Source: Batillaria attramentaria (lineage: Eukaryota > Mollusca > Gastropoda > Batillariidae). From it: a stretch of 64,000 bases of DNA. The stretch lies in the NCBI GenBank assembly GCA_018292915.2, contig JACVVK020000005.1, forward strand, positions 2,705,001-2,769,000. Reading direction: 5' to 3'. Below, piece after piece: positions 21,481 through 33,349 of the stretch (position 1 is the stretch's first letter; every line of letters begins with the position of its first letter). The position numbers and the translations under genes are program-made. Under the pieces are notes generated by a model. It worked only from the letters and a program-made list of their open reading frames with translations. It searched no databases and had not been told where the DNA came from.

Positions 21481-21601
21481 TCTTCTTATACTACCCCAGG
21501 TTGGTATGCGTTTGGGTTCTCTATAGTAACCTCGGCAGTGGTACTTGTCTGATATTGTCTGATATTGTGATTCGTCGGTATTGCAACGGAGAGGAAGGTG
21601 T

Positions 21602-21603
<2 letters not shown>

Positions 21604-21663
<60 letters not shown>

Positions 21664-21667
21664 CGGC

Positions 21668-21742
<75 letters not shown>

Positions 21743-21857
21743 CGGCGGTGTGTGTATGTGTGTGTCTGTCTGTCAGTGAGTGATTGGGGTGGGGGGGGGG
21801 GGAAATTGGAGGTTGCATTTGTTTGTATTTGTGTCTGTGTTGGGGGGGGGGGGGGGG
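21604..21857. repeat. GT array with GCCGGCGGT interruptions, then G runs
   Basis: Two GT blocks are separated by the same interruption GCCGGCGGTGTGTG (21662 and 21741), suggesting internal duplication of the microsatellite. G runs at 21791-21802 and 21841-21857 could form quadruplexes. Confidence 0.93.
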
Positions 21858-22139
21858 CAGTAGGATACTCGGCAGTGACTATTCTACCATCATTTGAAAA
21901 AAAGTGCGTATGGCGCTATGAATTTGACAAGTATATACGCTCTATTAAAATTTCACGGTAGAACTGTTTTTACAGTGGTAATAATTTATGGTTTGCTTAT
22001 GAAGGCTTCAGAGTGTGAAATATATTCCTTGGTGTTATCACAAAACTGCTAATATTTCTACTTAACTGATTATTATTTATTCACATGGCTGTACTCGATG
22101 CATTGTTCGTTAGCTGTTTTTTTTTTCTTTGCGCATGCT

Positions 22140-22350
22140 CATAGGGAGTCAGTATAGGTCATGTGGCCGAACGTTGGAATGTCGAACAGAAGGTTCCGGT
22201 TCGAATCCAGACGGGTCAAACTTTGCACACATGCCTCCCTCCATCTTCGTGGTGGGCACTGAGAAAACACTTAACCAGAAAATACTCAGTCACCTTCATT
22301 TATTTATTTTTGTGGTTCCTCTTGAATCGCCTGCTCTCCATTCCCTGTAG
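22140..22350 (+). mobile_element. tRNA-like SINE head, diverged
   Basis: ATGTGGCCGAACGTTGGAAT resembles an A box and GGTTCCGGTTCGAATCC a B box, about 40 bp apart. The downstream body differs from families A-D. There is one copy here, so it may be another SINE or a tRNA relic. Confidence 0.5.
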
Positions 22351-22518
22351 CAAATGGGTGGTTTGAGATCCGGTCAGTGTCCACTACATGTACTAACAAA
22401 CGTGATCATTGCAAAGACTTGATCACCGGAAGAAAAAGTCTTGTTTTAAAATAAAATTCGATGTGGCCGACCTATCAATAAGCTTCTGGTCGAGTATCTA
22501 AATTCTGTCATCAAACAA

Positions 22519-22690
22519 GGGGAGCCGGGGTGGCCGAATGGTAGAGCGTTGGACTTCTAATGCTCGGGTCGTGAGTTCGTATCCCGACTGGGGCCAAATA
22601 TTTGTGCTGGCTTTTTCATCGTTGCCCCGTCTTAGATATCACCCGTATGTGGTGGAAAAAGACGTTAAACCCCCAAACACCCACCCACCC
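22519..22690 (+). mobile_element. SINE A, full length
   Basis: Intact head, body and tail ending CCCACCCACCC. No convincing target duplication. Confidence 0.9.
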
Positions 22691-22744
22691 TCCCTATCTG
22701 AGCAACCCCAACCACACTCATACTGATGCAGGAGATGTAACTGA

Positions 22745-23390
22745 GACTAAAACAGCTGTTGTTCGAGCGTAGCGTAAAAAAAAAAGGGGGGGGGGGGTGT
22801 CAAGCGCAAGCCCGCCCTCTCTCGAAACACATGCGTTATATTTTCGCTACGTGCTCGTCTCACAGGCCGCCCACAAACGTACAAAATACAATGGTTGAAA
22901 AGAGGAGACAGTGTGCTTTCTTTTGATGTATAACTTATAGGCGTCTTTGCAGAAGCAGCAGCACAGGCCGCGGTTAGAAATTCACCCAAAACGCGTGTTT
23001 TTTCCGTGAAGTCACAGCGAGAGCGTCATGCTGCTAGTAACTGGACACATAAGACCTCTTTTTTCATTCTGTTTTTGGTATATATAAACTATACAATGAC
23101 AAGGACGCATTATAAGCATACATGAAATAACTTGACATGTGAGTAGAGTCATGCCACAGTCATAGGCCACGGAGGCAAATAGAAACCAGGCGCACGTACC
23201 TGAGAAAAATACTGGACACGTGGAATATTGAGGACAGCAGGCTTGTGCACACCGTAACAATCAAATACATATATACATGTGCCCTGTAGTATAATCTATA
23301 TCTAAGGAACTATGGGTATTGTACGCATATTCAGCAAGGATTTGACTAAAGAACAAAGCGCGGTCTGATGATCCTCTAACGATTGATCTG
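22745..23390. other. Unassigned sequence
   Basis: G run at 22786-22796. No exon or repeat that I can support. Confidence 0.4.
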
Positions 23391-23407
23391 TTTCTCCAAT
23401 ATTAATA

Positions 23408-23586
23408 GGGGAGCCGGGGTGGTCGAATGATAGAGCGTTGGACTCTCGATGCTCGGGCCGTGAGTTCCAATCCTGCCGGCCGGGGCGAAATATTTGTGCT
23501 GGCCTTTTTTCTCGTTGCCCCGTCTTTGATATCACCCTTATGTGGTGGAAAAGGACGTTAAACTCCCAAACACCCACCCACCCACC
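23408..23586 (+). mobile_element. SINE A, full length
   Basis: Complete copy with a perfect 14-bp target duplication CTCCAATATTAATA at 23394-23407 and 23587-23600. Confidence 0.96.
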
Positions 23587-23717
23587 CTCCAATATTAATA
23601 AGGCCTCTTTTTGATACATTCTGTTCTGACTTGTTGGCCGTTTGTCAGTAGGTGATTAACTTCGATACCCGCTACAAGCGTGACACTGACTGGAGGCTGT
23701 TCTAGAGGACAGGTTAA

Positions 23718-23837
23718 CGGGGTGGGTGTTTGGGAGTTTAACGTCCTTTGGCCACCACATACGGGTGATATCAAAGACGGGGTAACGTGAAGAAGGCCAG
23801 CACAAATATTATTTTGGTCCCAGCCGGGATTCGAACT
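23718..23837 (-). mobile_element. SINE A, 5'-truncated
   Basis: Tail and body with the B box, but the A-box half is missing. The 10-bp target duplication GACAGGTTAA (23708-23717 and 23838-23847) shows it inserted already truncated. Confidence 0.93.
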
Positions 23838-23849
23838 GACAGGTTAAAG

Positions 23850-24400
23850 GGAGAGGAAGGACAGCTACGCCAAATGGACAGACCAGCTGAACACTATTCA
23901 ATTTATGCAGACTTAGATTCGATTTATCCTTGACTGTTATGTTGTTACAGTGTTATACAAGTATGCACAAGTTACAGAAAGCCCTGCTAACACAGCCAGT
24001 AAATACAAAACAAACAACAACAAAACAACAACAACAAAACAACAACAACAGCAACAACACAACAACAACAAAACTTTCTGCACATGACTGATATAATTAT
24101 GTAGCGGTATCTTCTTTCAAACAGAATGAATTCAAAACTGACCCTTCTTCTCTCGTGTATCAGTTCAAGACAACGGAAAAAAAAAAAGTTTGTGAAAATG
24201 TTTTCCCTTGATTCATTCCGGCCCTGTCTGTCACCAGCGCATTACTGCGTCCTGGGTGATGACAAGCTCGCTAGCTGTGGTGTGTCTAGAAGCTCAAGTA
24301 GAATGAAATCAAAACTAACGCCTTTACGTGCCCGCGATTGAAAAATAACAGTCACCAAAAAACCCAACTGTCTTCGAGCTATGCCCTGTCCATTTTCAAT
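23850..24400. other. Unassigned sequence with CAA repeats
   Basis: CAA/AAC repeats at about 24005-24075; otherwise nothing recognised. Confidence 0.4.
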
Positions 24401-24411
24401 GTCTAATTTCG

Positions 24412-24570
<159 letters not shown>

Positions 24571-24895
24571 CGCGCGCCCCGTTGAAAGAAATGCAGGTGG
24601 GCCAAATTGTACCGGCAGGGAAGAAGAGGACACCGACTCCTACTATTATTAGATCTTGCCATGACAGATTCTAGGTGCCCTGAATTGTTCACGCAGCGTT
24701 TGTTTTTTGTTTGTTTGTTTTTCTTGTCCAAAGAAGTGCTGGTGCGCCAGCTTGTGTCGAGAAAGGACACCGACACATATTGGTTCTTGCCATGACATAC
24801 TTTAGCTGCATTTTGTTTTCTTAAAGGTCTGCAATCTCAGCAAAAAGCCGCGAACATTGCGTTTTTTAAAACTGCAACTCCTTCGTCTGTGCATA

Positions 24896-25237
24896 ATCAG
24901 GCAACTATGTCACAGTTGCAGAGTTTTCAGCGCTTCGGGGACCCTTATAAAACCAGAGCACGAGTTTGCCGTGACATTATTTGGCTTTTGGTCAGTGAGC
25001 GAGACACATCGCTACAGTGTCTTGCGGACGTTGAGTGCTGCACGATCTTTCTCGCTCAGTGTCAAAACGCAAACTGAGCTGTGAATCAGGCTGCTCTTGG
25101 CTTTTATTGGGGTTTCAGGGACGCTGAAAACTCTGCAACTGTGACAGAGTTGACTGTGCTTGTACGGTCGGTCGACTCTGTAATTTATTTTTTTCACACC
25201 TCGGAAAGCTTTTTGTTGGGAGCTTAGATCTTTAATA
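24896..25237. mobile_element. TTAA foldback element I, truncated copy
   Basis: Matches the reference copy at 36362-36876 from GTCACAGTTGCAGAGTTTTC to the right end TTGGGAGCTTAGATCTTTAA. The left terminal repeat is missing. At about 25085-25110 it shows the uninterrupted sequence where the reference copy carries insert J, giving an empty site. Confidence 0.83.
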
Positions 25238-25239
25238 TT

Positions 25240-25650
25240 TACTCTGCGCTGCAGCTGGCCGAAGAACTGCAGGTGTCGCAGCTTGCTTTGAGACGGAGAT
25301 TAAACAGACACATACATGTGTTACGTGAAGTTCGCACCATAACGCATTTTAGGTGCATTCCCCCCCCCCCCCCCCCCCCGTTATTTCAGTAACGCCGGCC
25401 CGCTTGATTGTGTTTTTGTTTTGTTTTGTTGCAAAAGTGCAGGTGTCCCAACTTGCATAGGCAGGGAAAGAGGACATGTATCAACTGGTTTGGGTTATAG
25501 CAGATTTTCGATCATGGGATCCGAAAGGAAGGTAATTTTCTCGTGACTCACCGAAAGAATTGACGTGAGGGGGTGTTTCATAACTGTGCCTTGCACCGAG
25601 AGAATCACGAGCAGGCATTTGAATCTGTCTGTCTGCCTGTTTCTGTCTCG
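25240..25650. other. Unassigned sequence with C run
   Basis: C run at 25361-25379; no gene seen. Confidence 0.4.
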
Positions 25651-25654
25651 CTCG

Positions 25655-25655
25655 A

Positions 25656-25705
<50 letters not shown>

Positions 25706-25720
25706 CTTCTCTCTCTCTCA

Positions 25721-25787
<67 letters not shown>

Positions 25788-25800
25788 GCGCGCACGCGCG

Positions 25801-25851
<51 letters not shown>
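25655..25851. repeat. CTGT, CT and AC compound microsatellite
   Basis: CTGT, CT and AC repeats with an intervening CGCGCACGCGCGCACGC block, a strong Z-DNA candidate. Confidence 0.97.
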
Positions 25852-25853
<2 letters not shown>

Positions 25854-25971
25854 CGAGATGAGTTTAAGCTGGGTATTACAGTCACCCCCCCCCCACTCCC
25901 TATGGCTATGCTTTCAACATTTCAGTTTATCACCTCGAAAGATACCATGCATGGAAACAAAATGCACATGT

Positions 25972-26004
25972 TGGAAAAGGACGTTAAACTCCCAAACACC
26001 CACG

Positions 26005-26073
<69 letters not shown>
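25972..26073 (+). repeat. SINE A tail fragment then GT microsatellite
   Basis: TTGGAAAAGGACGTTAAAC and CCCAAACACCCAC (25972-26002) are the SINE A 3' end, followed immediately by GT (26006-26073). Confidence 0.8.
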
Positions 26074-26074
<1 letters not shown>

Positions 26075-26550
26075 ACGAAATTACCTTGTAGAAAAACGAA
26101 GAAGGCTTCTTTAAGAAGATTTTTTTTTTTTTAAAGAAGGTGGGGTGGGGTGAGCGTGGGGGTAGTGGGATGGTGTTGGGGAGGAGGGCCGCCTCGGGGA
26201 GAGGAGCTGCGGTTTGGCGGATTTTTCCCCCCTTACACCTTTTTTCCCGATGTCTCGGTGGGTTTTCATCAATCATCGATCGAATGTAAGCCACAGCGGA
26301 TAACATAAAAACCCAAAAAAAAACCAAAACCCAAGAAAAACCCAAGAAATGAGTTCCTTGCTCACCGGGAGAGACAGATAACACAGAGCTCTCGTCATTC
26401 CGCTATTGTGTAAATGTGCGATGTTTACGTAACATTTTACCAGTGTCGGCAGCGCGCTGTTGTTTGAAGTGATACACTCAGTGACACACGCACGGAACAA
26501 TTTCTATCACACCTGCAGCGTTTTACACGGTGTGAGAGCAAAAGATCAAT

Positions 26551-26568
26551 ATGGCGGATGTTTTTCAG
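26551..26568 (+). CDS. Possible translation start (weak)
   Basis: AATATGGCGGATG resembles the YY1-type AANATGGCGG start-site motif common in animal promoters. It opens MADVFQ followed by CAG/GTGCTA, a possible donor. There is no supporting downstream exon, and a transposon copy at 36066 carries a similar ACATGGCGGAC. Confidence 0.15.
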
Positions 26569-26849
26569 GTGCTATACTTTTTTGTGAACATCAGTTGCAT
26601 GCAGACCCGCTACAAGCCACAAAAATATGAAATGTTTGTTGTTTGTTTTCTTTTCCTCTCTCTCTCTCTCTCTCCCTCCCCCTCTCTCTCTCTCTCTCTT
26701 TTTTTTTTTTACTTCGATTCCTTCTTCATTTTTTTGTGGGTTTTTTCATCAATCACTACAGTATTTATCTTTGATTTCTGGTTTTCTTTTACATATACAT
26801 ACGTATATAGCCTGCAGATCGTACATCGTAAGTACATGAGGTAATTTTT

Positions 26850-27620
26850 TTTTTTAAAGCGTAACTAAGCTTCAGCTAATAGATAGTACTAGATGCATAA
26901 ACGGAGACTATAAGGCGAGTTTACGACTATTTCAAGACGTGAATGGCAATACACGCAGACAGTAGTCCAGACGGCAAGGCGCGAGAGACCAGAGCTAAGC
27001 CTCAGACTGGTTAGTGTAGTCCCTTATCATGCATTAGGTCCCAGAAACTTTCACTAACACTAACTACAATTTAAGGACGTGTGCGTGCTCCTATTTCAAA
27101 CGTTGATCGTAGTAGCACCAGAACCACTCTCCACCATCTTGCCTACCCCTCTCCGAGCGAGCGCACAGGTATACACGGCCACACGTGGAAACCATTGACA
27201 GTGTCAGTTCTGCAGCCATGTGGCATCGCGGGCTCTTTGATAGCGCTGCTGGTGTGGAGGCTGTCAGAAGAGGAATCGCCGAGCGTGCCCGATTTGAGAG
27301 CGAAACATGTGCGACAGTTCGCAGAGCCGCTTGTCTGGAATTGTAACCGGGTCTCCTTACCTCAGAGATAATATTATTTTATATTTAATCCTCTTACCAG
27401 TAACCAGAGTGTGTCCTCGAGCATGGTTGGCCGTGACGGCTCAGTCAGTCCATCCGTTGTCCTTTATGATCCTTGCGGTGCTTGGTGATTGAGCTCAAGG
27501 CCGGACAGCTCGAGTTTCGACGGGAGTTAGATACTTTGAGTCTTGGCGCCGCGAGCACAAAAAAAAGCTTCTCTTTCCACACCCAGATGACGACGAATTC
27601 CAGGTTTATCACTCACTTAC
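26850..27620. other. Unassigned stretch with repeat K
   Basis: K lies at 27071-27150 (CGTAGTAGCACCAGAACCAC then CCATCTTGCCTACCCC). The rest has no supported feature. Confidence 0.5.
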
Positions 27621-27636
27621 TCATTCAATCTTTGCA

Positions 27637-28165
27637 CGCCCTGACGATTTTAAGGTTTACCACTCACTCACTCATTCACTCACTCAATCAAACAATCTTT
27701 GCACGCCCTGACGCTTTCAAGGTTCACCACTCACTCACTCACTCACTCACTATTTGCACTCCCTGACGCTTTCAAGGTTCACCACTCACTCACTATTTGC
27801 ACTCCCTGACGCTTTCAAGGTTCACCACTCACTCACTCACTCACTCACTATTTGCACTCCCTGACGCTTTCAAGGTTCACCACTCACTCACTCACTCACT
27901 CACTATTTGCACTCCCTGGCGCTTTCAAGGTTCACCACTCACTCACTCACTCACTCACTCACTATTTGCACTCCCTGACGCTTTCAAGGTTCACCACTCA
28001 CTCACTATTTGCACTCCCTGACGCTTTCAAGGTTCACCACTCACTCACCCACTCAGTATTTGCACTCCCTGACGCTTTCAAGGTTCACCACTCACTCACT
28101 CACTCACTCATTCTTTGCACTCCCTGACGCTTTCAAGGTTTACCACTCACCCACTCAATGAGCCA
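27637..28165. repeat. Minisatellite with variable TCAC spacer
   Basis: Ten copies of CCTGACGCTTTCAAGGTTCA (two carry small changes) are separated by ACTCAC repeats of different lengths and TATTTGCACT. Unit length varies by multiples of 4 bp through the TCAC count. The His/Ser/Leu-rich frames through it are repeat translations. Confidence 0.95.
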
Positions 28166-28169
28166 ATCA

Positions 28170-29070
28170 AATCTCGTACTCAATCAAAAACTGATCCACT
28201 GCCAGTCGCGCAGTCATTTCATCTGTTTAGTGAACCAAAGATCACTCGCTCATCAATCAATGAAACACGCAGAATAAAAAGTGTAGCCAATCAATTTGAT
28301 ATGAAAAAAAAAATCCATGCAAACATTCAATTCATTCAATATTCATTATTTTCATTCAGTCGTTTTATCAACCGATTTAACGCAAAACCGCCGTTGTAAC
28401 CGTCCCGAAATCACGTTCAGTTTGTCTCTCCGTAACTCTTTGCATTGAATCAGCATGCACATAAAAATAAGACACGCGAAATTCTGACACAAGAAAAATT
28501 CAAAACACGATGTACCCTACTCGTAAAACTTTGTAATCTAGTTCGGAATAAGCTTACGGCGTCTTTTTTTTTTTTTTTTTGGCTCCTTACACAACACACC
28601 GTCGACCGAGAGCTGAGGCCGGATGCAAGAGCCTAAGTTACGTTCACGCTGTCTTCAACAATATTTTGGCGGCAAACACTGCACGAAACTGATGCACAGG
28701 GCAGAGAAACTGATCACAGTCCCACCGCTAAAAAACATACACCGATCTCTGCTTCCAGCTGCTCGTCAGTTTCCGTCCCCCGAGGGAATTCTGGGACCTC
28801 CAGTGGCTTCCCCTTGCTGGAAAAAAAGAATGAAGGATTGTTTCCCTTGCCTGATTTTGTGCTCATTTTCTGCTGAGACCGTAAAACTTATTCAAAGTTT
28901 TTTTTCATTTTTTTTTCATGGGGTATGGTAATCTGCTCGGCTGACCGCTACATACATTGTATTTCCTTGTTAATATTGTTCTTAATTTTTCACTGTGTGA
29001 CTCAAAAGACTCAAACTTTGAATTTTCATGAAAACATGTAATTATCTCAACACCGCAGCCGGGCTCCTAC
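28170..29070. other. Unassigned A/T-rich sequence
   Basis: T run at 28565-28580; no supported exon or repeat. Confidence 0.4.
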
Positions 29071-29181
29071 CCCCCCCCCCCCCCCCCCCCCCCCCCCGGG
29101 TCTTCTCAGTCGCACAGTCGCATTTAAAGATTGTACAACACTTTTGCGGATTCCTGCCGGCACTTCGGCGCCAGCTGTAGC

Positions 29182-29234
<53 letters not shown>
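29071..29234. repeat. C run and CA microsatellite
   Basis: 27 consecutive C (29071-29097) and about 50 bp of CA (29185-29234). Confidence 0.95.
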
Positions 29235-29237
<3 letters not shown>

Positions 29238-29289
29238 ACCAGTGCGCATTGTGTGCCCAGGTGCTAAGTTTCGCCTTGTCGGACGGGTA

Positions 29290-29450
29290 GGCGGGACACT
29301 GAGACTGTCCAGCGGTAGAGCATTGGACTTCAGTTATGTCGTGAGTTCAATTCCCGGCCGGGGCCAAAATATTTGTGCTGCGCTTTTCCTCGTTGCCCCG
29401 TCTTCGATATCACCCGTATGTGATAGAAAAAGACGTTACACCCTTAGCTC
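29290..29450 (+). mobile_element. SINE A, diverged copy
   Basis: B box GAGTTCAATTCCC, body AAATATTTGTGCTG and tail AAAAAGACGTTACACCC are recognisable. The head is altered. It lies immediately before another copy in the same orientation. Confidence 0.8.
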
Positions 29451-29460
29451 CTAAAAGCCC

Positions 29461-29632
29461 GGAAGCCGGGGTGGTCGAATGGTAGAGCGTTGGACTTCTA
29501 ATGCTCGGGTCATGAGTTCGACACCGGCTGGGGCCAAATATTTGTGCTGGCTTTTTCATCGTTGCCCCGTCTTTGATATCACCCTTATGTGGTGGAAAAG
29601 GACGTTAACCCCCCCAAACACCCACCCACCCA
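29461..29632 (+). mobile_element. SINE A, full length, tandem with previous
   Basis: Complete head-to-tail copy; A box TGGTCGAATGG, tail ending CCCACCCACCC. Confidence 0.9.
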
Positions 29633-29639
29633 AGCCCAT

Positions 29640-30000
29640 GCAAAAATCGCAATTTCACTTGAAATCTCCACAGATCACTAGAAGCCACTTCAAGCCACTA
29701 TTAGGCAATCTGGCTGCGGTGGTGATCTCGGGCCCAGCGGGGAAGACCCACACCTTGCGTAATAGTGGCTTAAAGTGGCTCCTACTGGTGTGCAGTGGCT
29801 TAATCTTTTCAACCAGTCTTATTCAACAGTGGGCAGGGGGTGGTCATGCACGGGCTCTTAAGAGTTATACGCCCTTGCCTTGTCGGAGCAACTCGGTTGA
29901 GTTGCAACCCTGTACCTTGGTCCCTGCTTCTCTTGGCCCCTGCGATGACGGCCAAGTCGGGCTAACCGAGACCGAGCCGAGCTAAGTGATACCTAAGAAG
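29640..30000. other. Unassigned sequence
   Basis: An internal partial inversion of AGTGGCTTAA / CACTT-AAGCCACT type occurs (29688-29700 versus 29764-29800). No gene is seen. Confidence 0.4.
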
Positions 30001-30009
30001 GAAACTGAA

Positions 30010-30325
30010 AACAAAAATACTCGGTGACAAGGAAAGTGGACAGTTGCGAACAACTTTGAGGTCCCAGTGTTATTTCATAGTGTGCACAGAAGCGGTGAAA
30101 ACTGTCGCATTTTACCAGCACAGTACATTTTCAGCCTGGTTAGAGAGTATTTCCTGCATGAGTTGTCCCTCGCGCATACAGACCCGCATCAAGCATGCAT
30201 TTTTCGTGGGAGCTTTGTGCTCTGCCACGAAAAATGCGTGCTGGGTTGCGGCAAGGGAGACAACACATGCAGGCAATACTCTCTGAAAATGTACTGTGCT
30301 GGTGAATGCGACAGTTTTCATCGCC
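30010..30325 (+). mobile_element. Palindromic element M, copy 2
   Basis: Arms of about 90 bp (GGTGAAAACTGTCGCATT, CCAGCACAGTACATTTTCAG, CCTGCATG) face each other. A small inner hairpin GCATTTTTCGTGG / CCACGAAAAATGC lies at about 30199-30238. The left flank, TACTCGGTGACAAGGAAAGT, also matches copy 1. No protein frame is supported. Confidence 0.82.
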
Positions 30326-30869
30326 CGGGTACAGGTTTGCTTGAGTTGTAGCTAATGCCCAAGAACCTTCACACTCCCTCGTCTGTGACGGAGTAAAGGC
30401 CGTTCAGTTAGTCGGTAAGCCTCCAGTGACGTAACCCGTAACAAACCCTGATCCCGCTTTCCGCCGTTAACGGGACTTTCCCCAGTCTGTTTTTCATCTT
30501 GACCATTCACCTGTGGTCAGGTTCAAAGACCGCTCTCTACTCACAGACTACTCTCAGCTAATGCGGACGGTGTATTATAAGAAGTAGATAAGGTGGGTGG
30601 AAGGATCAGAGAGGTGAAGTGGTGGGACCGGAGAAGAAGAGCGGTAGTGGCGGGGGTGGGAGGAAGGAAGGGGATGGGGTGGGGTGGGGATGGGGGAAGG
30701 TAATGGTTGGTTTAGACATTTTTATTGCAATACGGGTTGTATAACTGAACAACTAAGGAGCATGAACAAGCACAGCTTATGGTAATGATCAGGGTGGAAC
30801 AAATACAGTGTGACAGTGCTGCAATGGCAGACTAGATTATTCCTAGAATCTGATAAATTAACGCTACGG

Positions 30870-31004
30870 GGGGGGGGGGGGGGGGGAGAGAGAGAGAGAG
30901 AGAATGACAATGGGACAATGACAATGGCGATGACGATCCTTTATTTTGCAAAAGTAGAAGATCTTGGCCAAAAGGCCAGTTTGCAGTCTAGCTAGACTAC
31001 TTGC

Positions 31005-31038
<34 letters not shown>

Positions 31039-31227
31039 AGGGTGTTTCGGGGATTAACGTCCTTTTCCACCACATACGGGTGATATCAAAGACGGGGCAA
31101 CGATGAAAAAGCCAGCACAAATATTTGGCCCCAGCCGGCGAGATACGAACTCACGACCCGAGCATTAGAAGTCCAACGCTCTACCATTCGGCCACCCCGG
31201 CCGAGAGAGAGAGAGAGAGAGAGAGAG
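30870..31227 (-). mobile_element. SINE A inside an AG microsatellite, after LINE-like tail
   Basis: SINE A occupies 31035-31202 on the minus strand, with AG runs on both sides (31008-31034 and 31203-31227). Upstream, a G run (30870-30887), an AG run and a GACAATG block with CCTTTATTTTGCA resemble the retroposon tail seen at 5.3 and 19.6 kb. Confidence 0.88.
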
Positions 31228-31438
31228 GTGTTTCATGTGTACTCGCACAATCTTCAGCCTTCATACGTAGAAAAGGGTCACTTACATACACAAAATGTCA
31301 CAAGATTTGTCTACTGTGAATGTGGTTCTAATTGTGATATGACAGCCTGCAAGATATGATAGTATAATCGAAAAAACAACAAAAACAACAACAACAACAA
31401 CCCGAAAGCAACAGGGTGACTCAACTAAAGAGGAGAAA

Positions 31439-31705
31439 ATGACCCCTTACGGCTCAACTCTTCTTAACAGACAGCTGAGTATGTCATCGTGGCAAAAGAC
31501 ATGGACAGTCACTTTACCCCCCGCCGCTGCAATAAATCTTGTGTATAGATGCATGCCCGAGGTGACGTTTAAGGACTCGGCAGAGCATTCCCCAGTCACA
31601 AGCGACTTCAAGGATCTGCTTGCCTCAGCCGAAATTACCCGGGAGGTAGGCAAGATGGCCCAGGGAGATACCGATGCTACTACGATTCAGATGTTTCGAC
31701 GCTGA
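31439..31705 (+). CDS. 88-codon open frame, unrecognised
   Basis: Frame from ATG to TGA with fairly normal amino-acid composition, including FKDLLASAEITREVGK. No family is recognised. Its last part (about 31650-31705) overlaps a copy of repeat K, and there is no splice or poly(A) context. It is probably a chance or repeat-derived frame. Confidence 0.12.
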   Translation: MTPYGSTLLNRQLSMSSWQKTWTVTLPPAAAINLVYRCMPEVTFKDSAEHSPVTSDFKDLLASAEITREVGKMAQGDTDATTIQMFRR

Positions 31706-31790
31706 TTGCTGTCAGACAAAGCCACGTGTTTTGAAATATGATCATGCACGTGATACGTCTTTACGTCATAATAATGTGTCAGTGATAAAT
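31640..31790 (-). repeat. Dispersed repeat K
   Basis: The plus strand has GATGCTACTACGATTCAGAT, then TTTCGACG and TGATCATGCACGTG. These are the complements of the K core and its flank seen at 27071 and 47600. Confidence 0.65.
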
Positions 31791-31799
31791 GCCCCCTTT

Positions 31800-32212
31800 A
31801 TTTTCTACCAAAAAGCATAATAATAATAATAATAATAATTGAATATTGTATAGGTGCTTTACCCAATTTCTTGAACTGGCTCAAAGCGCCGCGAACTGAA
31901 CCCAACACGCACGCTCACGTGAATCACACCCATTCTCTCACACACTGTACACGAACACATTACAATCACGTGGTGCACAGGGACAGCGCAGCAATTTAAG
32001 TTTCGAAATTTTAGAATTGGCTGAACATTTCCAAAGCAGAGGGGGGGGGGGGGGGAGGAAGCCGGAGTACCCGGAGAGAACCCCCGACGATCGGCCCGAA
32101 TGAACGATGCCACGTACGAGAAGGGAAAATTATTCGCCCCGGGTGGGACTCGAACCTGACCTCTCGCATTGGTGGCGAAGTCTCTTAAACCACTAGACCA
32201 CCGGCTGCCTCA
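31800..32212 (-). mobile_element. SINE B, full length
   Basis: The minus strand has head TGGTCTAGTGGTTTAAGAGA, B box AGGTTCGAGTCC, the CCGGGTACTCCGGCTTCCT core, GCACCACGTGATTGTAATGT, and a tail ending in TTA repeats (31809-31840). A G run at 32041-32056 interrupts the body. Confidence 0.92.
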
Positions 32213-32401
32213 AAAGTCTTTTTTTTTTTTTTTTTTTTCTTTTCTTTTCTCGGTGCTACCCACAGTGAGATGGGATACTGAACTAAACTCACATTTGAAA
32301 ATGGAAACACTTGGTGCTACTGTGTACTGAATCTCGGTTTTCCTTGTATAAAAGAAAGGGACCAGAAAACCACTTTCACTAATAATTATAGCAATGTTAA
32401 T

Positions 32402-32880
32402 ATTTTTATGTTCACAGATCGTTCTGAGCTGTTTTCGTGGTATCTATCATCACACCACTTAGACGCCTGCACAGTGACAGCGTCTCTAATGCTGGCACTG
32501 GGCCAAACAGAAGCGTACTCGATGACGCGGCGACCACGCTGAGCGCCGCTCCAGTAGTGTAACAACAGTCGTGGAATTTGAATGTTCGACTCAGTGTTCG
32601 CGCCAAGTGTAAACAACATTGTATCGCATTAAGAGTCCCGGCTGGGACCAAATATTTGTGCTGGCTTTTTCATCGTTGCCCCGTCTTTGATATCACCCTA
32701 TGTGGTGGAAAAGGACGTTAAACCCGCAAACACCCCACCCACTCGCATTAAGAGCTGTACTAATCATCAAGACAGAGTATTTTGAGCGTACAGTCGCACT
32801 CACGAGCGAAACTGTTCCAGAACATTTACGCTGGCTTAGCAAAGATGAAATTATCCCGTTGAATACATTACTACAATGTA
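32402..32880. repeat. Dispersed repeat P, copy 1, with SINE A insert
   Basis: Matches 63050-63330 on the same strand: 'CAGTGACAGCGTCT-TAATG', TTTGAATGTTCGAC, GAGCTGTACTAATCATCAAG. It is interrupted at 32636-32743 by a SINE A fragment that the other copy lacks. Confidence 0.88.
32636..32743 (+). mobile_element. SINE A, 5'-truncated, in repeat P
   Basis: Starts within the B-box region (TCCCGGCTGGG) and runs to the CCCA tail. A perfect 11-bp target duplication CGCATTAAGAG lies at 32625-32635 and 32744-32754. The uninterrupted copy at about 63215-63230 reads CACATTAAGAG once. Confidence 0.95.
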
Positions 32881-32937
32881 AAGACGCCACATGCTCATAT
32901 TTCAACCAATCATGTATATTTTACCGGAGAATCGTAG

Positions 32938-33138
32938 TAGCGTGGAAGCGTGGAATGCGGCCCTGTCCTTCAGTCCCAAACCACACGGACCTCCATAGCA
33001 TCATCTTACCATCATTCTCATCTCCTTCATCGTGCATAATAAAAAATTGCCCCAGCTTCCGAGCCCTCCGCGTATTCCACCCATTACCAGGGAGGAACAC
33101 AACTGGATCTGGCAAAAGAGTTGGGGCAGCCAAAAAGA
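32938..33138 (+). mobile_element. SINE C 3' half
   Basis: Plus-strand copy of the tail: GCGTGGAATGCGGCCCTGTC, CACGGACCTCCATAGCATCA, GAGTTGGGGCAGCC, then AG repeats in place of a pure A tail. Confidence 0.85.
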
Positions 33139-33149
33139 GAGAGAGAGAG

Positions 33150-33345
33150 AGAATCGTAGTAGCACCAAAAACTCACAGCCATTTTGACTACCCCCCCCCC
33201 CCCCCCCCCCCCCAAGCAGTTATGAAAGGCCGAAGTCTTGTAGAGAGAGAGAGAGAGAGAGTCGTAGTAGCACCAAAAATTCACAGCCATTTTGACTACC
33301 CCCTGAGCAGTTATGAAAGGCCTAAGTCTTGTAGACAGGGGGGAA
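33150..33345 (+). repeat. Repeat K, duplicated with AG spacer
   Basis: Two copies, CGTAGTAGCACCAAAAACTC with GCCATTTTGACTACCCC (33154) and the same at 33262. Each is followed by a GCAGTTATGAAAGGCC block; the first has a 23-bp C run. An AG run separates them. This is a local duplication of about 105 bp. Confidence 0.88.
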
Positions 33346-33349
33346 AAAG

